64,000 nt of DNA from Sphingomonas sp. Leaf20 (GCF_001421535.1 NZ_LMKN01000001.1:1-64000), one strand, 5' to 3'. Counted from the first letter of the stretch, positions 1-9,812 are shown. Notes: a model not told the origin generated them from the sequence alone. Made by a program: numbers and translations.

Positions 1-216
1 CGTAAGGCACTCCGCTGCGGTGACACCCCTCTAGGCCCCTCCCCCAACCCCGTCAAATGCAAATTTCACTTTTATGGCAATTTTTCCAAACTCACGCGTT
101 TCAACGCCCCCCGTGCCCCACAGGGCGGCCTTGAGGGGCACACCGGGACGCCACGCCTAAATTGGCCAATCTGGATCTGACATTCATCCAGATTAGGATC
201 CGGCCGTATCTTCGGG
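1..216. other. Intergenic region at window start
   Basis: No convincing coding sequence is seen. A 7-bp inverted repeat (TCTGGAT at 170-176, ATCCAGA at 186-192) lies about 25 bases before the start of the Crp-like gene and could be an autoregulatory site. It does not resemble the classical Fnr/Crp half-site TTGAT, so this remains a guess. Confidence 0.4.
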
Positions 217-1062
217 ATGGCGATCGACTATCCCAAACTCTCGGCCGTACCGTCCACGATCCGGCCGTCATCATCGCGGCCCCAGCGCGCGGCGATCGAT
301 CCACTGGTCCGCAAGCTGTCTGCGGTGCATCAGGTTTCCGTCGAGGAACGGTCCGTCATCCAGGATGTCAGCGATCGGGGCTTGCTCCGGCTTCCCGCTC
401 GCTCGGCGCTGGCCGGCGGGGCGCCTGGGTCGCGCGGCATTCATCTGCTTCTTGGCGGCTGGGCCTGCCGCTACAGGATGCTGCCGGATGGTCGACGCAG
501 GATCGTCGCCTTCTACATGCCGGGCGATGTCTGCGATTTCGACATCCTCGCGCTTGGCGCAGGCGACCAGTCGATCGCGTCGATCAACGCGGTGCAGGTC
601 GTACAGATCGGCGCTACGACGCTTGCGGACGTTACGACACGGTATCCGGGGCTGGAGCGTGCGCTCTGGTCGGATGCGTTGATGACCGCCGCGATCCAGC
701 GCGCGTGGACGATCAACGTCGGTCACAGCGCCGCGAAACAGCGTCTCGCGCATCTGCTTTGCGAGCTTTACCGACGTTCCGACCTGGTCGGGCTTGCGAA
801 GGGAGGGAGTTGCGACCTCCCGCTTACGCAATTCCATCTGGGCGATGCCTGCGCGATGACCGCGATTCATATCAATCGCGTGTTGCAGGAGCTGCGACGC
901 GAGGGACTGGTCTCGCTCGCGCAACGCCGGCTGACGATTCACGACTGGGAGGCGCTGGTCGCGCTCGCGACATTCGACGACGGATATCTGCTGGGTCGTA
1001 TCCCGGCGGAGGCCCCGGCGGCAACGCCGCCCCGTCAGGTCGCGATGGGAACGCCCGGCTGA
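217..1062 (+). CDS. Crp/Fnr family transcriptional regulator
   Basis: A 281-residue protein with the architecture of Crp/Fnr regulators. The N-terminal half is a cyclic-nucleotide-binding-like beta barrel (about 45-145, with the stretch GRRRIVAFYMPGDVCDF typical of the fold). A long dimer helix follows, then a C-terminal winged helix-turn-helix at about 205-255 (LGDACAMTAIHINRVLQELRR). No N-terminal cysteine cluster for an Fe-S sensor is seen, so an oxygen-sensing Fnr role is unlikely. The C-terminal 25 residues are low-complexity. The ligand and regulon cannot be read from the sequence. Its convergent neighbour is a porin gene. Confidence 0.85.
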   Translation: MAIDYPKLSAVPSTIRPSSSRPQRAAIDPLVRKLSAVHQVSVEERSVIQDVSDRGLLRLPARSALAGGAPGSRGIHLLLGGWACRYRMLPDGRRRIVAFYMPGDVCDFDILALGAGDQSIASINAVQVVQIGATTLADVTTRYPGLERALWSDALMTAAIQRAWTINVGHSAAKQRLAHLLCELYRRSDLVGLAKGGSCDLPLTQFHLGDACAMTAIHINRVLQELRREGLVSLAQRRLTIHDWEALVALATFDDGYLLGRIPAEAPAATPPRQVAMGTPG

Positions 1063-1128
1063 AGCTGTCGGCCAACCGCGCCAGGCGGCACCACCTGTAC
1101 GCCGACCCATCGCGATGTCAGCGGTTGG

Positions 1129-2589
1129 TCAGTAATTCCACTGGAGCTGCGTGCGGATCAGGTCGCCTTCCGCGCGCCCCGTCCGTCGCTCGTCCGCCTC
1201 GAGCCGCTTCATGTGCGAATAGGCGATGGTCAGTTCGAGCGGCGGCACCGGCTGGAATTCGATACCCAGCTCCAGCTCGTCGGTCTCGAGCCGCGGCGCA
1301 TTGGTCAGCGCCTTCCAGCCACCCCGGTAATATTGCCAGCGGGCATAGGGCATGAACGGCCCGACCAGCGACCGTTTCACTCGGCCCATCGCCTGGACAT
1401 ACCCGCCGTTGAGCGCACGGGTCGTGATCGCCTGCTGCACGACATCATATTCAGGTCCGCGGCCCCAGTTCCATTCGGCCTGAAACCCCAGCGGCCGGGG
1501 ATACAGGATCGCATGGACGCCGATGCGGTCGTCGGCGAACGCCCGGTCGCTGGTGCCCCCGTCACGAATTTCAGGCTGGACCCGGTTGCGGATCAGCGCA
1601 CCGCCGATCTCGAGCACCTGCCCCGTCCAGCGCTGCCCCAGCCCGTCGAGCTCGAACGGCCAGGTCGCCGCCAGGACCGTCATCACGCCGTCATTGGTCT
1701 CGGTGCGGTTGATTCCCTGCCCGTTGAAGACGCCGATACCGAACGCGCCGTATTTGCCGAACAGCTTCTGGCCGTCCTTCTGAAGCCGCGACCAGATCCG
1801 GTCGACATGGCGCGGCGTATAAAAGCCGATCACGCCGATATCGCGCTCGCTTGGAACCGCGCTGTTGATCCCGTCGCTGCGATCGAGCGTCAGGCGGTTC
1901 GACGACGACTGCATGTTCTCCCAGCCATAGGGTACCTTGGACTGGCCGAAGCGCAGGCTGAAGCGCTTGTCCGCATCGAGGAAGGTGTCGACATAGGCAT
2001 CGCGTAACTGGACAAAGGCTTCGCGCCGTTCGCCGCCCGACTGGTTGCTGACGCTGCTCGCGAAATCGGGCTGCAGGTAAAAGGACACGCGGTCGCTCAG
2101 ATCGCCCTCCAGCACGAGCCGGATGCGGCGGAAGGTGAAGTTGGTGTCGTCGCCGATGCCGCCGTCATGCACGGAGCGCAGTCGCGACACGCCATCGGGT
2201 GCGCGACGATCGCCCGACACGATCTCGTTGAACCGCAGCTGCGTATACCCGCGGACGTTGATCGTCTCGTACCAGGGTTTTCTGGGCGCGGATACCGGCT
2301 GCGGCGGTGTCGATGCCTGCATGATCGTCGCGGACGGCGGTACCATGGTCGGTGCGGCGCGCGCAGGCGCTAACGCCGACGGCGCCGCCGTCGGCGGGCT
2401 GCTCTGCGCGGTCTGCATCACAGACCCGCCCGGACCACCCTGCGCCGCCTTGAGCTCGGCGATCGTCGCCTTGAGTTCGTCGATCTGACGCTGGAGGTCC
2501 TGGACGGTTTGCGCGCTCGCGCCGCCGGCGGAGGCCAGGAAGACCCCGGAGCCGACCGCGAGGGTGATGATACGGCGCTGCATAACCAT
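1129..2589 (-). CDS. Phosphate-selective porin O/P-type outer-membrane porin
   Basis: A precursor of about 486 residues. The start is taken at the ATG at 2589 (a second ATG at 2583 is equally possible) because it leads directly into a signal peptide ending in ASAQ. A short coiled coil follows (VQDLQRQIDELKATIAELK), then a Pro/Ala linker and a long beta-barrel with many alternating aromatic strands, ending in a Trp-Asn-Tyr C-terminus suited to the BAM complex. The coiled coil plus barrel layout is that of the OprO/OprP family, which takes up phosphate or other anions. The substrate is not evident here. An upstream in-frame extension to 2706 lacks signal-peptide logic. Confidence 0.8.
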   Translation of the reverse strand: MVMQRRIITLAVGSGVFLASAGGASAQTVQDLQRQIDELKATIAELKAAQGGPGGSVMQTAQSSPPTAAPSALAPARAAPTMVPPSATIMQASTPPQPVSAPRKPWYETINVRGYTQLRFNEIVSGDRRAPDGVSRLRSVHDGGIGDDTNFTFRRIRLVLEGDLSDRVSFYLQPDFASSVSNQSGGERREAFVQLRDAYVDTFLDADKRFSLRFGQSKVPYGWENMQSSSNRLTLDRSDGINSAVPSERDIGVIGFYTPRHVDRIWSRLQKDGQKLFGKYGAFGIGVFNGQGINRTETNDGVMTVLAATWPFELDGLGQRWTGQVLEIGGALIRNRVQPEIRDGGTSDRAFADDRIGVHAILYPRPLGFQAEWNWGRGPEYDVVQQAITTRALNGGYVQAMGRVKRSLVGPFMPYARWQYYRGGWKALTNAPRLETDELELGIEFQPVPPLELTIAYSHMKRLEADERRTGRAEGDLIRTQLQWNY

Positions 2590-2741
2590 GATCGATCGGA
2601 CGCTCGGTACTGCGGTACGAGCCCCACTGCCCGCCCGGTCCGGCAGGGACAGGTCGACCCCGCCTTGCCACGGCTGGCCGATGCCCCAGCCGCGCGCGCA
2701 CCGCAAGCAGCCGTTACGTGATTTTCGGCAGCATGGCGTTG

Positions 2742-2785
2742 AAAGGAAACGGTTCAGCCATCGGACACCGTGGCGAACCGTTCCC
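2742..2785 (-). terminator. Hairpin downstream of the TonB receptor gene
   Basis: Nearly perfect inverted repeat: GGAAACGGTTC at 2745-2755 against GAACCGTTCC at 2775-2784, with one bulged A. It lies just past the stop codon of the minus-strand receptor gene. No strong T-run follows, so it is either a weak terminator or an mRNA 3' end stabiliser. Confidence 0.4.
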
Positions 2786-2812
2786 GGCCCGCTACGGCAG
2801 TGCTCCGTCAGC

Positions 2813-5617
2813 CTACATACGGAACGAGAGCGACGCGACGTAGGTGCGGCCGTTCTTGTAGAACGCGGTCGGCCGGTCAGGCGTCGCGTTGTACTGGCGA
2901 TACGTCTCGTCGAGCAGGTTCTGCGCGTTGAGCGACAGCGTGACCTGCTTGGTCAGGTTGAACCCGGCCGACAGATCGAGCTGGTTATACGCCGCCACCA
3001 TTTCGCGCGAGCCGAGCCGGCCGATCGTGCGGAAATACTTGGTGCGGTAATTGTAGCTCAGCCGCGCCTGGAACGGACCGCTCTCGAAATACGGGATCAC
3101 GTTGACCGTATGCTTCGACAGATAGGGCAAGTTCAGCTCGGCGCCCGAGGCATCGCTCGACGAGGTGCTGCTGTCCTGGAACGTGTAGTTCGCCTGCAGG
3201 CCGAACCCGCCCCAGATCTCGCTCTGGCCCGAGACGAGGATACCGTTGACCTTGGCCTTGCCGCCGTTGATCGGCTGCGAGACGCTGTAGTTGTTCTCGA
3301 GCTGCCCCGTGAGCGAATTGAACAGCGTCACACCCTCGGTCCGCGTGGTGATGATGTAGTTGCTGATCTCGCGGCGGAAGGCTTCGACCGCGATCAGGCT
3401 GCCCGGGCGCGGATAGAATTCGGCCGTCGCCTCGTAGTTCGTCGATTCGTACGGCTTGAGGTTGGGGTTGCCGCCGCCCGCATCGCGCGTCGTGTCGTTC
3501 TGCGAGATCGACGCGGCCAGATCCTGATAGCGTGGCCGCGAGATCACGCGCGCGACCGCACCGCGGAAGATCAGCGACGAGCTGGCTTCATAGGCGATGT
3601 TGAAGCTCGGCAGGAACTTCAGGTAATCGGTCGTCGTGGTCGTCGGCGTGGGCGTCGGGTTCGGGTTTGCCGCGGTCGACAGCGTCAGCGCATAATCCGA
3701 CACGTCCTGCGTATAGACGAGGCGGCCGCCGATGTTGCCGCGGAATCCGCCCTGGTCGAAGTTGAGCTGGGCATAGCTCGCCGCGACGGTCTCCTTGACC
3801 CGCGTGGTCGCACCGATCTTGGTGGTCAGCGGCGAGTTGATCGCGTTCGCCAGGATGTCGATGACCGCCTGCTGCGACAGGTTCAGATATTGGGTCGCGT
3901 TGCCGAGACCACCGCTGCCGCTGAACGTGCCGTCGGGCGTCGACGCGGTGGGCACGTTGAGCTGCGACGCGAGCTGCGACGTCGTCAGATAGGTGTTGAT
4001 TCCGCGGCCATCGATGCGGTTGACGTGGTCGGTGACGCGCGCCCCGAGCAGGAGCTGCGTGAACGGACCGAAGGACACCGGGATCGTCGCGTCATACCCG
4101 CCGAAGATATCGCGGTCGGTCGTGACGCTATAGTCGAGCCCGCCAATCTGTGCCGCGTTGAGCGCCGTGCCGTTGATGATGACCGGACGGCCCTCGATCT
4201 GCGCGGGGTTGTTGTTCGGGTTGGTGAAATAATTCGCGGCATTGGTCGGATCACCGACGAAATTGACCGTGGCGCTGTCCTTGGTGAAGGCATAGCTGAA
4301 CGGCAGGCGGGTCTGGACGTTGAAGAGATATTCCGGATTGCGGCCGCCGGTCGCCTTGCTCCAGCCGCCGGCGAACGAGACCTTGGCGCCGGTATCGTCT
4401 TCATAATCGGCAAAGAAATTGAGGTTGTTGGTCTTCAGCTTGGTGCGACGGACCAGCGTGTCGAGCTGCGCGCTCTGGCTGGTGGCGGCCCCGAACGAGG
4501 CGGAGTCGACCACGCCATTGCTGACATTGGCGGACTGGAGGACGTTGCCCGTCCATGCGACCGGGATCGTGTACATCGACTGGCTGTAGTTGTTGTAATT
4601 GCCGTCGATATGCAGCCCGTTGAGCGTCAGCGTCAGGTTACTGACCGGACGGATCTGCGCGGTGCCCGAGAAGCTCTTGCGCTCGCGGGTCTGCTGGAAA
4701 TACGCGTAGTTGATGCCGAAAGGCGCCACCGCGTTGATCAGGTCCTCCTTCGTGCCGCCGGTCACGGTCGCCGCGGGATTGAGCAGGAGGCCCTGCCCGC
4801 TCGCGTCGCGGCGGACCGCGCCATTTGCGTCCTTCTGGAAGAAGTCGGCGCCGCTCTGATAGCCGAAGAATTCGACGCCCGACCGCGTCAGGCTCTGCTT
4901 GTCGTAGGTGGCGGCGGCGAGGAAGCCGATCGTCTCGCTGTCGTTCTTCCAGCTGTAAAGGCCCGAGCCACGGACATTGCCCTTGTCCGAGCGGTCATTG
5001 TACGAATAGCCGCCCGACGCGAAGATCGAATTGGCCTTCAATTCGAGCGGCCGCCGCGTGCGGACGATGACCGTCCCGCCGAGGCTGCCTTCCTCGATGC
5101 GGGGTTCGGGCGACTTGTAGACTTCGAGGCGGTCGACCAGTTCGGGTGCGAGCAGCGAATAGTTGAAGGTGCGGCTCGACGGGTCGTTGTCGTTGCCGCC
5201 CCAGTCGGCCGACGCCAGCGCGTGGCCATCGAGCAGCATGCGGTTGAGCGCGGGGTCCGTCCCCAGAATGGCGACCTTTTCGCCCTCGCCGAAACGACGG
5301 TCGATGCTGACGCCGGGGATATGCGACAGCGACTCGGCGACGTTGCGATCCGGGAACTTGCCGATCGCCTCGGCGCTGATCACGTCGACCACCGCATTGG
5401 CCTCGCGCTTGACCGCGATCGCGCTGCGCAGACTGCCACGGATACCGGTGACGACGATGTCGCTGTCGGCATTCGCGCTATCGGGGGTCGAGGATTGCGT
5501 GGTCGTACCGACCTGCGCGTCGGCGGAGCCCGGGGCAATCTGCGCGGAGGCCGCCGACATCGTCATCCCGAACGCGAGTGCGCTCGTGGCGAGTAAAACC
5601 TGCTTGTGGAAAACCAT
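2813..5617 (-). CDS. TonB-dependent receptor (TIGR01782 / Xanth-Caul type)
   Basis: A 934-residue outer-membrane active transporter. The start is the ATG at 5617, preceded by a GGAAGGGG ribosome site, and it gives a signal peptide ending in SAASA. The mature N-terminus carries the plug domain: a DIVVTGIRGSLRSAI box, the AIGKFPDRNVAESLSHIPGV plug core, and the EEGSLGGTVIVRTRRPLEL end of plug. A 22-strand-type barrel follows. The phrase DGHALASADWGGND is typical of the large sphingomonad/Caulobacter family thought to import plant-derived sugars or other carbon sources using the TonB-ExbBD energy chain. No substrate-specific neighbour is present, so the ligand is unknown. Confidence 0.9.
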   Translation of the reverse strand: MVFHKQVLLATSALAFGMTMSAASAQIAPGSADAQVGTTTQSSTPDSANADSDIVVTGIRGSLRSAIAVKREANAVVDVISAEAIGKFPDRNVAESLSHIPGVSIDRRFGEGEKVAILGTDPALNRMLLDGHALASADWGGNDNDPSSRTFNYSLLAPELVDRLEVYKSPEPRIEEGSLGGTVIVRTRRPLELKANSIFASGGYSYNDRSDKGNVRGSGLYSWKNDSETIGFLAAATYDKQSLTRSGVEFFGYQSGADFFQKDANGAVRRDASGQGLLLNPAATVTGGTKEDLINAVAPFGINYAYFQQTRERKSFSGTAQIRPVSNLTLTLNGLHIDGNYNNYSQSMYTIPVAWTGNVLQSANVSNGVVDSASFGAATSQSAQLDTLVRRTKLKTNNLNFFADYEDDTGAKVSFAGGWSKATGGRNPEYLFNVQTRLPFSYAFTKDSATVNFVGDPTNAANYFTNPNNNPAQIEGRPVIINGTALNAAQIGGLDYSVTTDRDIFGGYDATIPVSFGPFTQLLLGARVTDHVNRIDGRGINTYLTTSQLASQLNVPTASTPDGTFSGSGGLGNATQYLNLSQQAVIDILANAINSPLTTKIGATTRVKETVAASYAQLNFDQGGFRGNIGGRLVYTQDVSDYALTLSTAANPNPTPTPTTTTTDYLKFLPSFNIAYEASSSLIFRGAVARVISRPRYQDLAASISQNDTTRDAGGGNPNLKPYESTNYEATAEFYPRPGSLIAVEAFRREISNYIITTRTEGVTLFNSLTGQLENNYSVSQPINGGKAKVNGILVSGQSEIWGGFGLQANYTFQDSSTSSSDASGAELNLPYLSKHTVNVIPYFESGPFQARLSYNYRTKYFRTIGRLGSREMVAAYNQLDLSAGFNLTKQVTLSLNAQNLLDETYRQYNATPDRPTAFYKNGRTYVASLSFRM

Positions 5618-6241
5618 GGTCAAAGCCCCTTCCCTTCGACGCCGCAGCGCCATCCCCGACACGGCCGCCCGCATCGCTCCAAACCCGATCAGCCGGTATT
5701 GTTTTGGTCACCGATCCGACCGCGTGACGCAGCGATATAACCAATTCGCTTATCGAATCTATTGCGAAAATGACCTTTTTATTACCAATTATCGTTTTGA
5801 TACAGCCGCGACACAATAGTCACACCGGAGACATTGGTCAGCATGACGAACGTATAGCGTCACAGGTTTTTCAACTGGATCAACATCTGCTTGCGAGCAT
5901 TTGGTAACTTGTGCTGACCTTTATTAGCTTGGCGGATTGCGAGTATCGCCACCGACTGGCGATAGCCGGTATCGCAACTTTGGAGCTGCCCTTGGCCGCC
6001 CACCGCCGTTTCACCCCATTGAACGGACCAATATAGGCCCACCCATATTTCGCCGGTGGTTAACGGCGGTCATCGCCGCCTATCGGGCAATCGTGAGCAA
6101 CGCCTCGAGACGCGACTCGTGCGGCGCAATGCCCGCCTCGTCTCAGGTTCGGGGGCAAAATGGTGTTCGCAGGGAACAACAGTGGGTAGATGGGGTTGGT
6201 TCGATCTGGCCGTTGTGGCCGTATCCCGGGAGACGATACAT
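5618..6241. other. Divergent intergenic region between receptor and carbonic anhydrase
   Basis: About 620 bases with no convincing gene. It should contain the promoters of both divergent genes. The AT-rich block 5740-5830 is the best candidate for the receptor promoter. A perfect 8-bp inverted repeat (TATCGCCA at 5944-5951, TGGCGATA at 5957-5964) could be an operator. The sequence before the carbonic anhydrase start is GC-rich. Confidence 0.5.
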
Positions 6242-6895
6242 ATGACCGATTTTGCCGACCTAGTTGATGGCTATCAGCGATTCCGCACGTCCGATTGGCG
6301 GCGCCAGCACGACCGTTGGGAAAAGCTGAAGGGCGGACAGGAGCCGCGCGTGATGGTGATCGCGTGTTCCGACAGCCGGGTCGAGCCCGCGCAGATCTTC
6401 GACACGTTGCCCGGCGAGATGTTCGTCGTGCGCAACGTCGCAAACCTTGTCCCGCCGTTCGAAACCGGCGGCGGCTATCACGGTGTGTCCGCGGCCGTCG
6501 AGTTCGCGGTGACGCAACTCAAGGTCACCGAGATCGTCGTGCTTGGCCATGGCCAGTGCGGTGGCTGCAAGGCGGCGCTCGCCGGCACCTTCACCGATGC
6601 AGAGCGCGGCAAGGGTGGTTTTATCAGCGACTGGGTCCACCTCCTCGACGGTGCCAAGGCGAAGGTCTCGTCGGACCATGCCGATCTGACGTCGACAGAG
6701 GCCCGTGAGGCGATGGAGCAGGCAGCCGTGCAGACGTCGATCGACAATCTTCGCACATTCCCGTTCGTTCGCGAGGCCGAGGAAGCCGACCAGCTCGAGA
6801 TCCGCGGCGCGGTCTTCTCGATCGACGACGGCATCCTGCGCGTCATCAACGAGACCGGCAAATTCGAGCCGGCGCAGCCGCGAGCCGCTGCGTAA
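6242..6895 (+). CDS. Beta-class carbonic anhydrase
   Basis: A 217-residue cytoplasmic zinc enzyme that interconverts CO2 and bicarbonate. Zinc and active-site residues are all present: Cys42 and Asp44 in ACSDSRV, His103 and Cys106 in GHGQCGGC. Residue spacing matches the bacterial Can/CynT type. The ATG at 6242 was chosen because it has a GGGAGA ribosome site and matches the usual family length; longer in-frame starts back to 6056 add a non-conserved leader. It stands alone, with a hairpin after it. Probable housekeeping bicarbonate supply. Confidence 0.93.
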   Translation: MTDFADLVDGYQRFRTSDWRRQHDRWEKLKGGQEPRVMVIACSDSRVEPAQIFDTLPGEMFVVRNVANLVPPFETGGGYHGVSAAVEFAVTQLKVTEIVVLGHGQCGGCKAALAGTFTDAERGKGGFISDWVHLLDGAKAKVSSDHADLTSTEAREAMEQAAVQTSIDNLRTFPFVREAEEADQLEIRGAVFSIDDGILRVINETGKFEPAQPRAAA

Positions 6896-6959
6896 TAACC
6901 GTGGCCGTCGCCGCGTAAGTCCTTGATCGGCCACCGCGCCGATCGTCGAGGGACGGTTC

Positions 6960-6994
6960 AGACCCCGCCTTGCCGTCAGGCAAGCGCGGGGTCT
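6960..6994 (+). terminator. Strong hairpin after carbonic anhydrase gene
   Basis: Long interrupted stem: AGACCCCGC pairs with GCGGGGTCT, continued by CTTGCC/GGCAAG around a GTCA loop. It lies between the carbonic anhydrase stop and the next start. There is no clear T-run, but the very stable stem suggests transcription ends or pauses here. Confidence 0.55.
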
Positions 6995-7026
6995 ATGCTG
7001 TCGGCTTCCCGTCATGAGGTATTCCG

Positions 7027-7833
7027 ATGCGAAACGTCCTTCTTGTCGCCGCCGGCCTGTCGCTCGCAACCGGCGCGATCGCGGCACCCGATCCCGTCAG
7101 GGGTCCCGTCCCGAGCCCCGCGCTGATCGCCGCGACGAAGGCGGATACGCGCACCGCGAAGACGATCGCGCGCGACCAATATCGCCACCCTGCGCAGACG
7201 CTCGCATTTTTCGGCGTGAAGCCGACCGACACGGTCGTCGAGATCTGGCCGAGCGGCGGCTGGTATACCGAGATCCTCGGGCCCTATCTCGCGGCGAAGG
7301 GCACGCTCTACGCGGCCGCGCCGAACGAAAAGGGTCTTGCGGCGGTGCGCGGCAAGCAGGCGGCGCAGCCCGCGGCCTATCGCTCGGTCAAATATGCGAT
7401 GTTCCCGCGCGTCGCCGACCAGCCCGCGGTGCCTGCGGGCAGCGCCGACGTCGTGCTGACGTTCCGCAACGTGCACAATTGGCGCTTCGGTGCGGTCGAC
7501 CAGACGCAGGCCGCGTTCGACCAGATGTTCGCGATGCTCAAGCCAGGTGGTACGCTCGGCCTCGTCGAGCATCACCTGCCCGAGACGGGGACGATCGTCG
7601 AAGGCAAGAGCGGCTATATGAAGCGGTCGTCGGTGATCGCGTTCGCGACCCGCGCCGGGTTCAAGCTGGCCGCCGAAAGCGCGATCAACGCCAACCCCAA
7701 GGACAGCCACGACTATCCCAAGGGCGTCTGGACGCTGCCGCCCAACTATGCCGAGGGCGACGTCGATCGGGCGCGCTATGCCGCGATCGGCGAGAGCGAC
7801 CGGATGACGCTCAAATTCGTGAAGCCGCGCTAA
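7027..7833 (+). CDS. Secreted class I SAM methyltransferase-like protein (COG4798 type)
   Basis: A 268-residue protein with an N-terminal signal peptide (LLVAAGLSLATGAIA, then APDP). Its body has the order of a Rossmann methyltransferase: TVVEIWPSGGWYTEILGPYL corresponds to the SAM-binding motif I region, and FRNVHNW and MLKPGGTLGLVEH are motif-like later segments. Members of this exported family are annotated as predicted methyltransferases, but the substrate is unknown and the availability of SAM in the periplasm is doubtful. It sits ahead of a sensor kinase gene on the same strand (gap 9 bases to the longest start). Confidence 0.75.
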   Translation: MRNVLLVAAGLSLATGAIAAPDPVRGPVPSPALIAATKADTRTAKTIARDQYRHPAQTLAFFGVKPTDTVVEIWPSGGWYTEILGPYLAAKGTLYAAAPNEKGLAAVRGKQAAQPAAYRSVKYAMFPRVADQPAVPAGSADVVLTFRNVHNWRFGAVDQTQAAFDQMFAMLKPGGTLGLVEHHLPETGTIVEGKSGYMKRSSVIAFATRAGFKLAAESAINANPKDSHDYPKGVWTLPPNYAEGDVDRARYAAIGESDRMTLKFVKPR

Positions 7834-7842
7834 ACCGAAATC

Positions 7843-9012
7843 TTGTACGAAACATCGCGGTTCAAACGAGACACGCGCATTTGGCGCAAACTGACGGGGC
7901 TGGTACGACGGGGCGTGAACCACGGTCTTCCCCTGTCCTCCCCGCCCATGCCGCTGGTCGATCAGCGCCCGCGGCGCCTGCTCGAGCGGCTGCCCTTGCT
8001 CACCGACCGGCCGATCGCCGCCTATATGCTGGCGGTCGGCCTGTCGGTCGGGGCGTGCGTCCTGCGCATGGCGAGCGATCACCTGCTGCCGCCCGGCTTC
8101 CCGTACCTGACCTTCTTCCCCGCGGTGATCATCTGCGCGTTCCTGCTGGGCCGCGGTCCGGGCACGCTCGCCGCCGTGCTGTGCGGCCTGATGGCGTGGT
8201 ATTTCTTCATTCCCCCGATCAACGGCTTCGCGCTTGGCGTCGATACCGCGGTCGCGCTGCTCTTCTATGCGGGCGTGGTCACGGTCGACATCATGCTCGT
8301 CGACTGGATGCAGACAGCCAACCACCGGCTGCGCGACGAACGCGAGCGTAATGCGGACCTGGCGCTGCGCAGCACGCAACTCGCCGAACGCACCGAGATC
8401 CTGTTCGGCGAACTCCAGCACCGCGTCTCGAACAACCTGCAGATGATCGGTGCGGTCCTGTCGCTGCAGAAGCGCGGTGTCACCGATCCCGCGGCGATCC
8501 AGGCGCTCGACAACGCCGCGACGCGGTTGACGCTGATCGGTCGCATCCAGCGGCAGCTTTACGACACCAGCGGGTCGCAGATCGCGCTCCATCAATTCCT
8601 GCGCGATCTCGCCGCCGACGTGATCGAGGCGGGCGGCAAGCCCGGAATCGCACACAGCGTCTCCGCGCCCGAGGGGATCACGCTGCCACCCGACGCGCTG
8701 ATCCCGCTCGCGCTGATCCTTGCCGAGGCGATCGCCAACGCGATCGAGCACGGGTTTGCCACGCGCGACGACGGTCGCATCGCGATCGATCTGGTCGAGG
8801 TCGCGGGGCATCTTCACCTCAGCGTCGTCGATGACGGTGCGGGCCTGCCTCCCGCATTCGATCTGCGCACCAGCATCAGCCTCGGATCGAAGATCGCCAC
8901 CACGCTCGCACGCCAGCTCGGCGGCAGTTTCGAAGTGCTCAACGCGGACCCGGTCGGCGCGATGAGCATCCTGGTCATCCCCCATCACGACCAGCGAGCA
9001 CCCACCCGATGA
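7843..9012 (+). CDS. Membrane sensor histidine kinase, HisKA_2 type
   Basis: Up to 389 residues. Membrane helices at about 57-150 form a DUF4118-like sensor region (RPIAAYML..., FPYLTFFPAVIICAFLLGRGPG, AWYFFIPP). A coiled linker leads to the phospho-acceptor helix with His193 in ELQHRVSNNLQMI, typical of the HisKA_2/HWE-like group common in alphaproteobacteria and tied to general stress responses. The ATPase domain shows the N box (EAIANAIEHG) and a DDGAGLP G1 box. The start is uncertain: alternatives are GTG at 7915 and ATG at 7948. The stop overlaps the next start by four bases (ATGA), so translation is probably coupled. No response regulator is adjacent. Confidence 0.82.
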   Translation: MYETSRFKRDTRIWRKLTGLVRRGVNHGLPLSSPPMPLVDQRPRRLLERLPLLTDRPIAAYMLAVGLSVGACVLRMASDHLLPPGFPYLTFFPAVIICAFLLGRGPGTLAAVLCGLMAWYFFIPPINGFALGVDTAVALLFYAGVVTVDIMLVDWMQTANHRLRDERERNADLALRSTQLAERTEILFGELQHRVSNNLQMIGAVLSLQKRGVTDPAAIQALDNAATRLTLIGRIQRQLYDTSGSQIALHQFLRDLAADVIEAGGKPGIAHSVSAPEGITLPPDALIPLALILAEAIANAIEHGFATRDDGRIAIDLVEVAGHLHLSVVDDGAGLPPAFDLRTSISLGSKIATTLARQLGGSFEVLNADPVGAMSILVIPHHDQRAPTR

Positions 9013-9755
9013 TCATTCGCAGCGACGAGACAATCGACGTTCCCTTCGCGACCGGTGGCGTGATGCGGACGCATATCTTCCGTCCGGCGGTCGAGGGGCG
9101 CTATCCCGGCGTGGCGTTGTTTTCCGAAATCTATCAGGTCACCGAGCCGATCCGCAGGCTTGCCGCGTTCGTCGCAGGGCATGGCTATTGCGTCGCCGTG
9201 CCCGAGGTCTACCATGACTACGAAACGCCGGGCACCGTCCTGCGCTACGATCCGGCGGGAACGGATCGTGGCAATCTGCTGAAACTGACCAAGCCCGTCT
9301 CGGCGTTCGATGCCGATGCGACCGCGACGCTCAACCTGCTGACCGCGCATCCGGCCTGCAACGGGCGGCTGGCGACGATGGGCGTCTGCCTCGGCGGGCA
9401 CCTCGCCTATCGCGCCGCACTCGATCCGCGCGTCACCGCCGCCGCCTGCTTCTACGCGACCGACATCCATAGCGGCACGCTCGGGTTCGGTCGCAACGAC
9501 GACAGCCTCGCGCGGATGGCGGAACTCAAGGCCGAGACGTTGTTCGTCTGGGGACGCCAGGACCCGCACGTTCCCTTTACCGGGCGCGAGGCGATCAGGG
9601 CCAGGCTCGAAGCCGTTGGTGCTACCTATGAATGGCACGAGGTGAACGGCCAGCATGCGTTTCTGCGCGACGAGGGGCCGCGCTACGACCCTGCGTTGTT
9701 CGTCGAAGCGACGGGCTGGATGTTTGCGATGTTCCGCCGTGTCCTCGCGTCGTGA
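9009..9755 (+). CDS. Dienelactone hydrolase family protein
   Basis: A 248-residue alpha/beta hydrolase. The catalytic triad of the family is visible: nucleophile Cys127 in GVCLGGH, Asp185 in WGRQDPHVPF and His216 in NGQHAF. Cysteine rather than serine in the nucleophile elbow is typical of dienelactone hydrolases, which open lactone rings in chloroaromatic degradation. Many family members act on other small esters. It is translationally coupled to the kinase gene in front. Nothing nearby belongs to an aromatic pathway, so the substrate is open. Confidence 0.85.
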   Translation: MIIRSDETIDVPFATGGVMRTHIFRPAVEGRYPGVALFSEIYQVTEPIRRLAAFVAGHGYCVAVPEVYHDYETPGTVLRYDPAGTDRGNLLKLTKPVSAFDADATATLNLLTAHPACNGRLATMGVCLGGHLAYRAALDPRVTAAACFYATDIHSGTLGFGRNDDSLARMAELKAETLFVWGRQDPHVPFTGREAIRARLEAVGATYEWHEVNGQHAFLRDEGPRYDPALFVEATGWMFAMFRRVLAS

Positions 9756-9812
9756 TCGTCACGGCATAATCCTGTCGCGATCGCCGCGTCGCCTTAGCCC
9801 GGAGCTTCTCTG

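Noticed and set aside
162..1355. 397-codon frame overlapping the Crp-like gene
   Set aside because: Out of frame with a clear Crp/Fnr gene, Arg/Ala-rich, no ribosome site.
2564..5596. 1010-codon plus-strand open frame opposite the TonB receptor
   Set aside because: Composition is Arg/Asp/Val-rich without domains and it lies antisense to a well-supported receptor; it is an artefact of high GC codon bias.
7012..8988. 658-codon minus-strand frame
   Set aside because: Shadow of the methyltransferase-like and kinase genes, low-complexity charged sequence.
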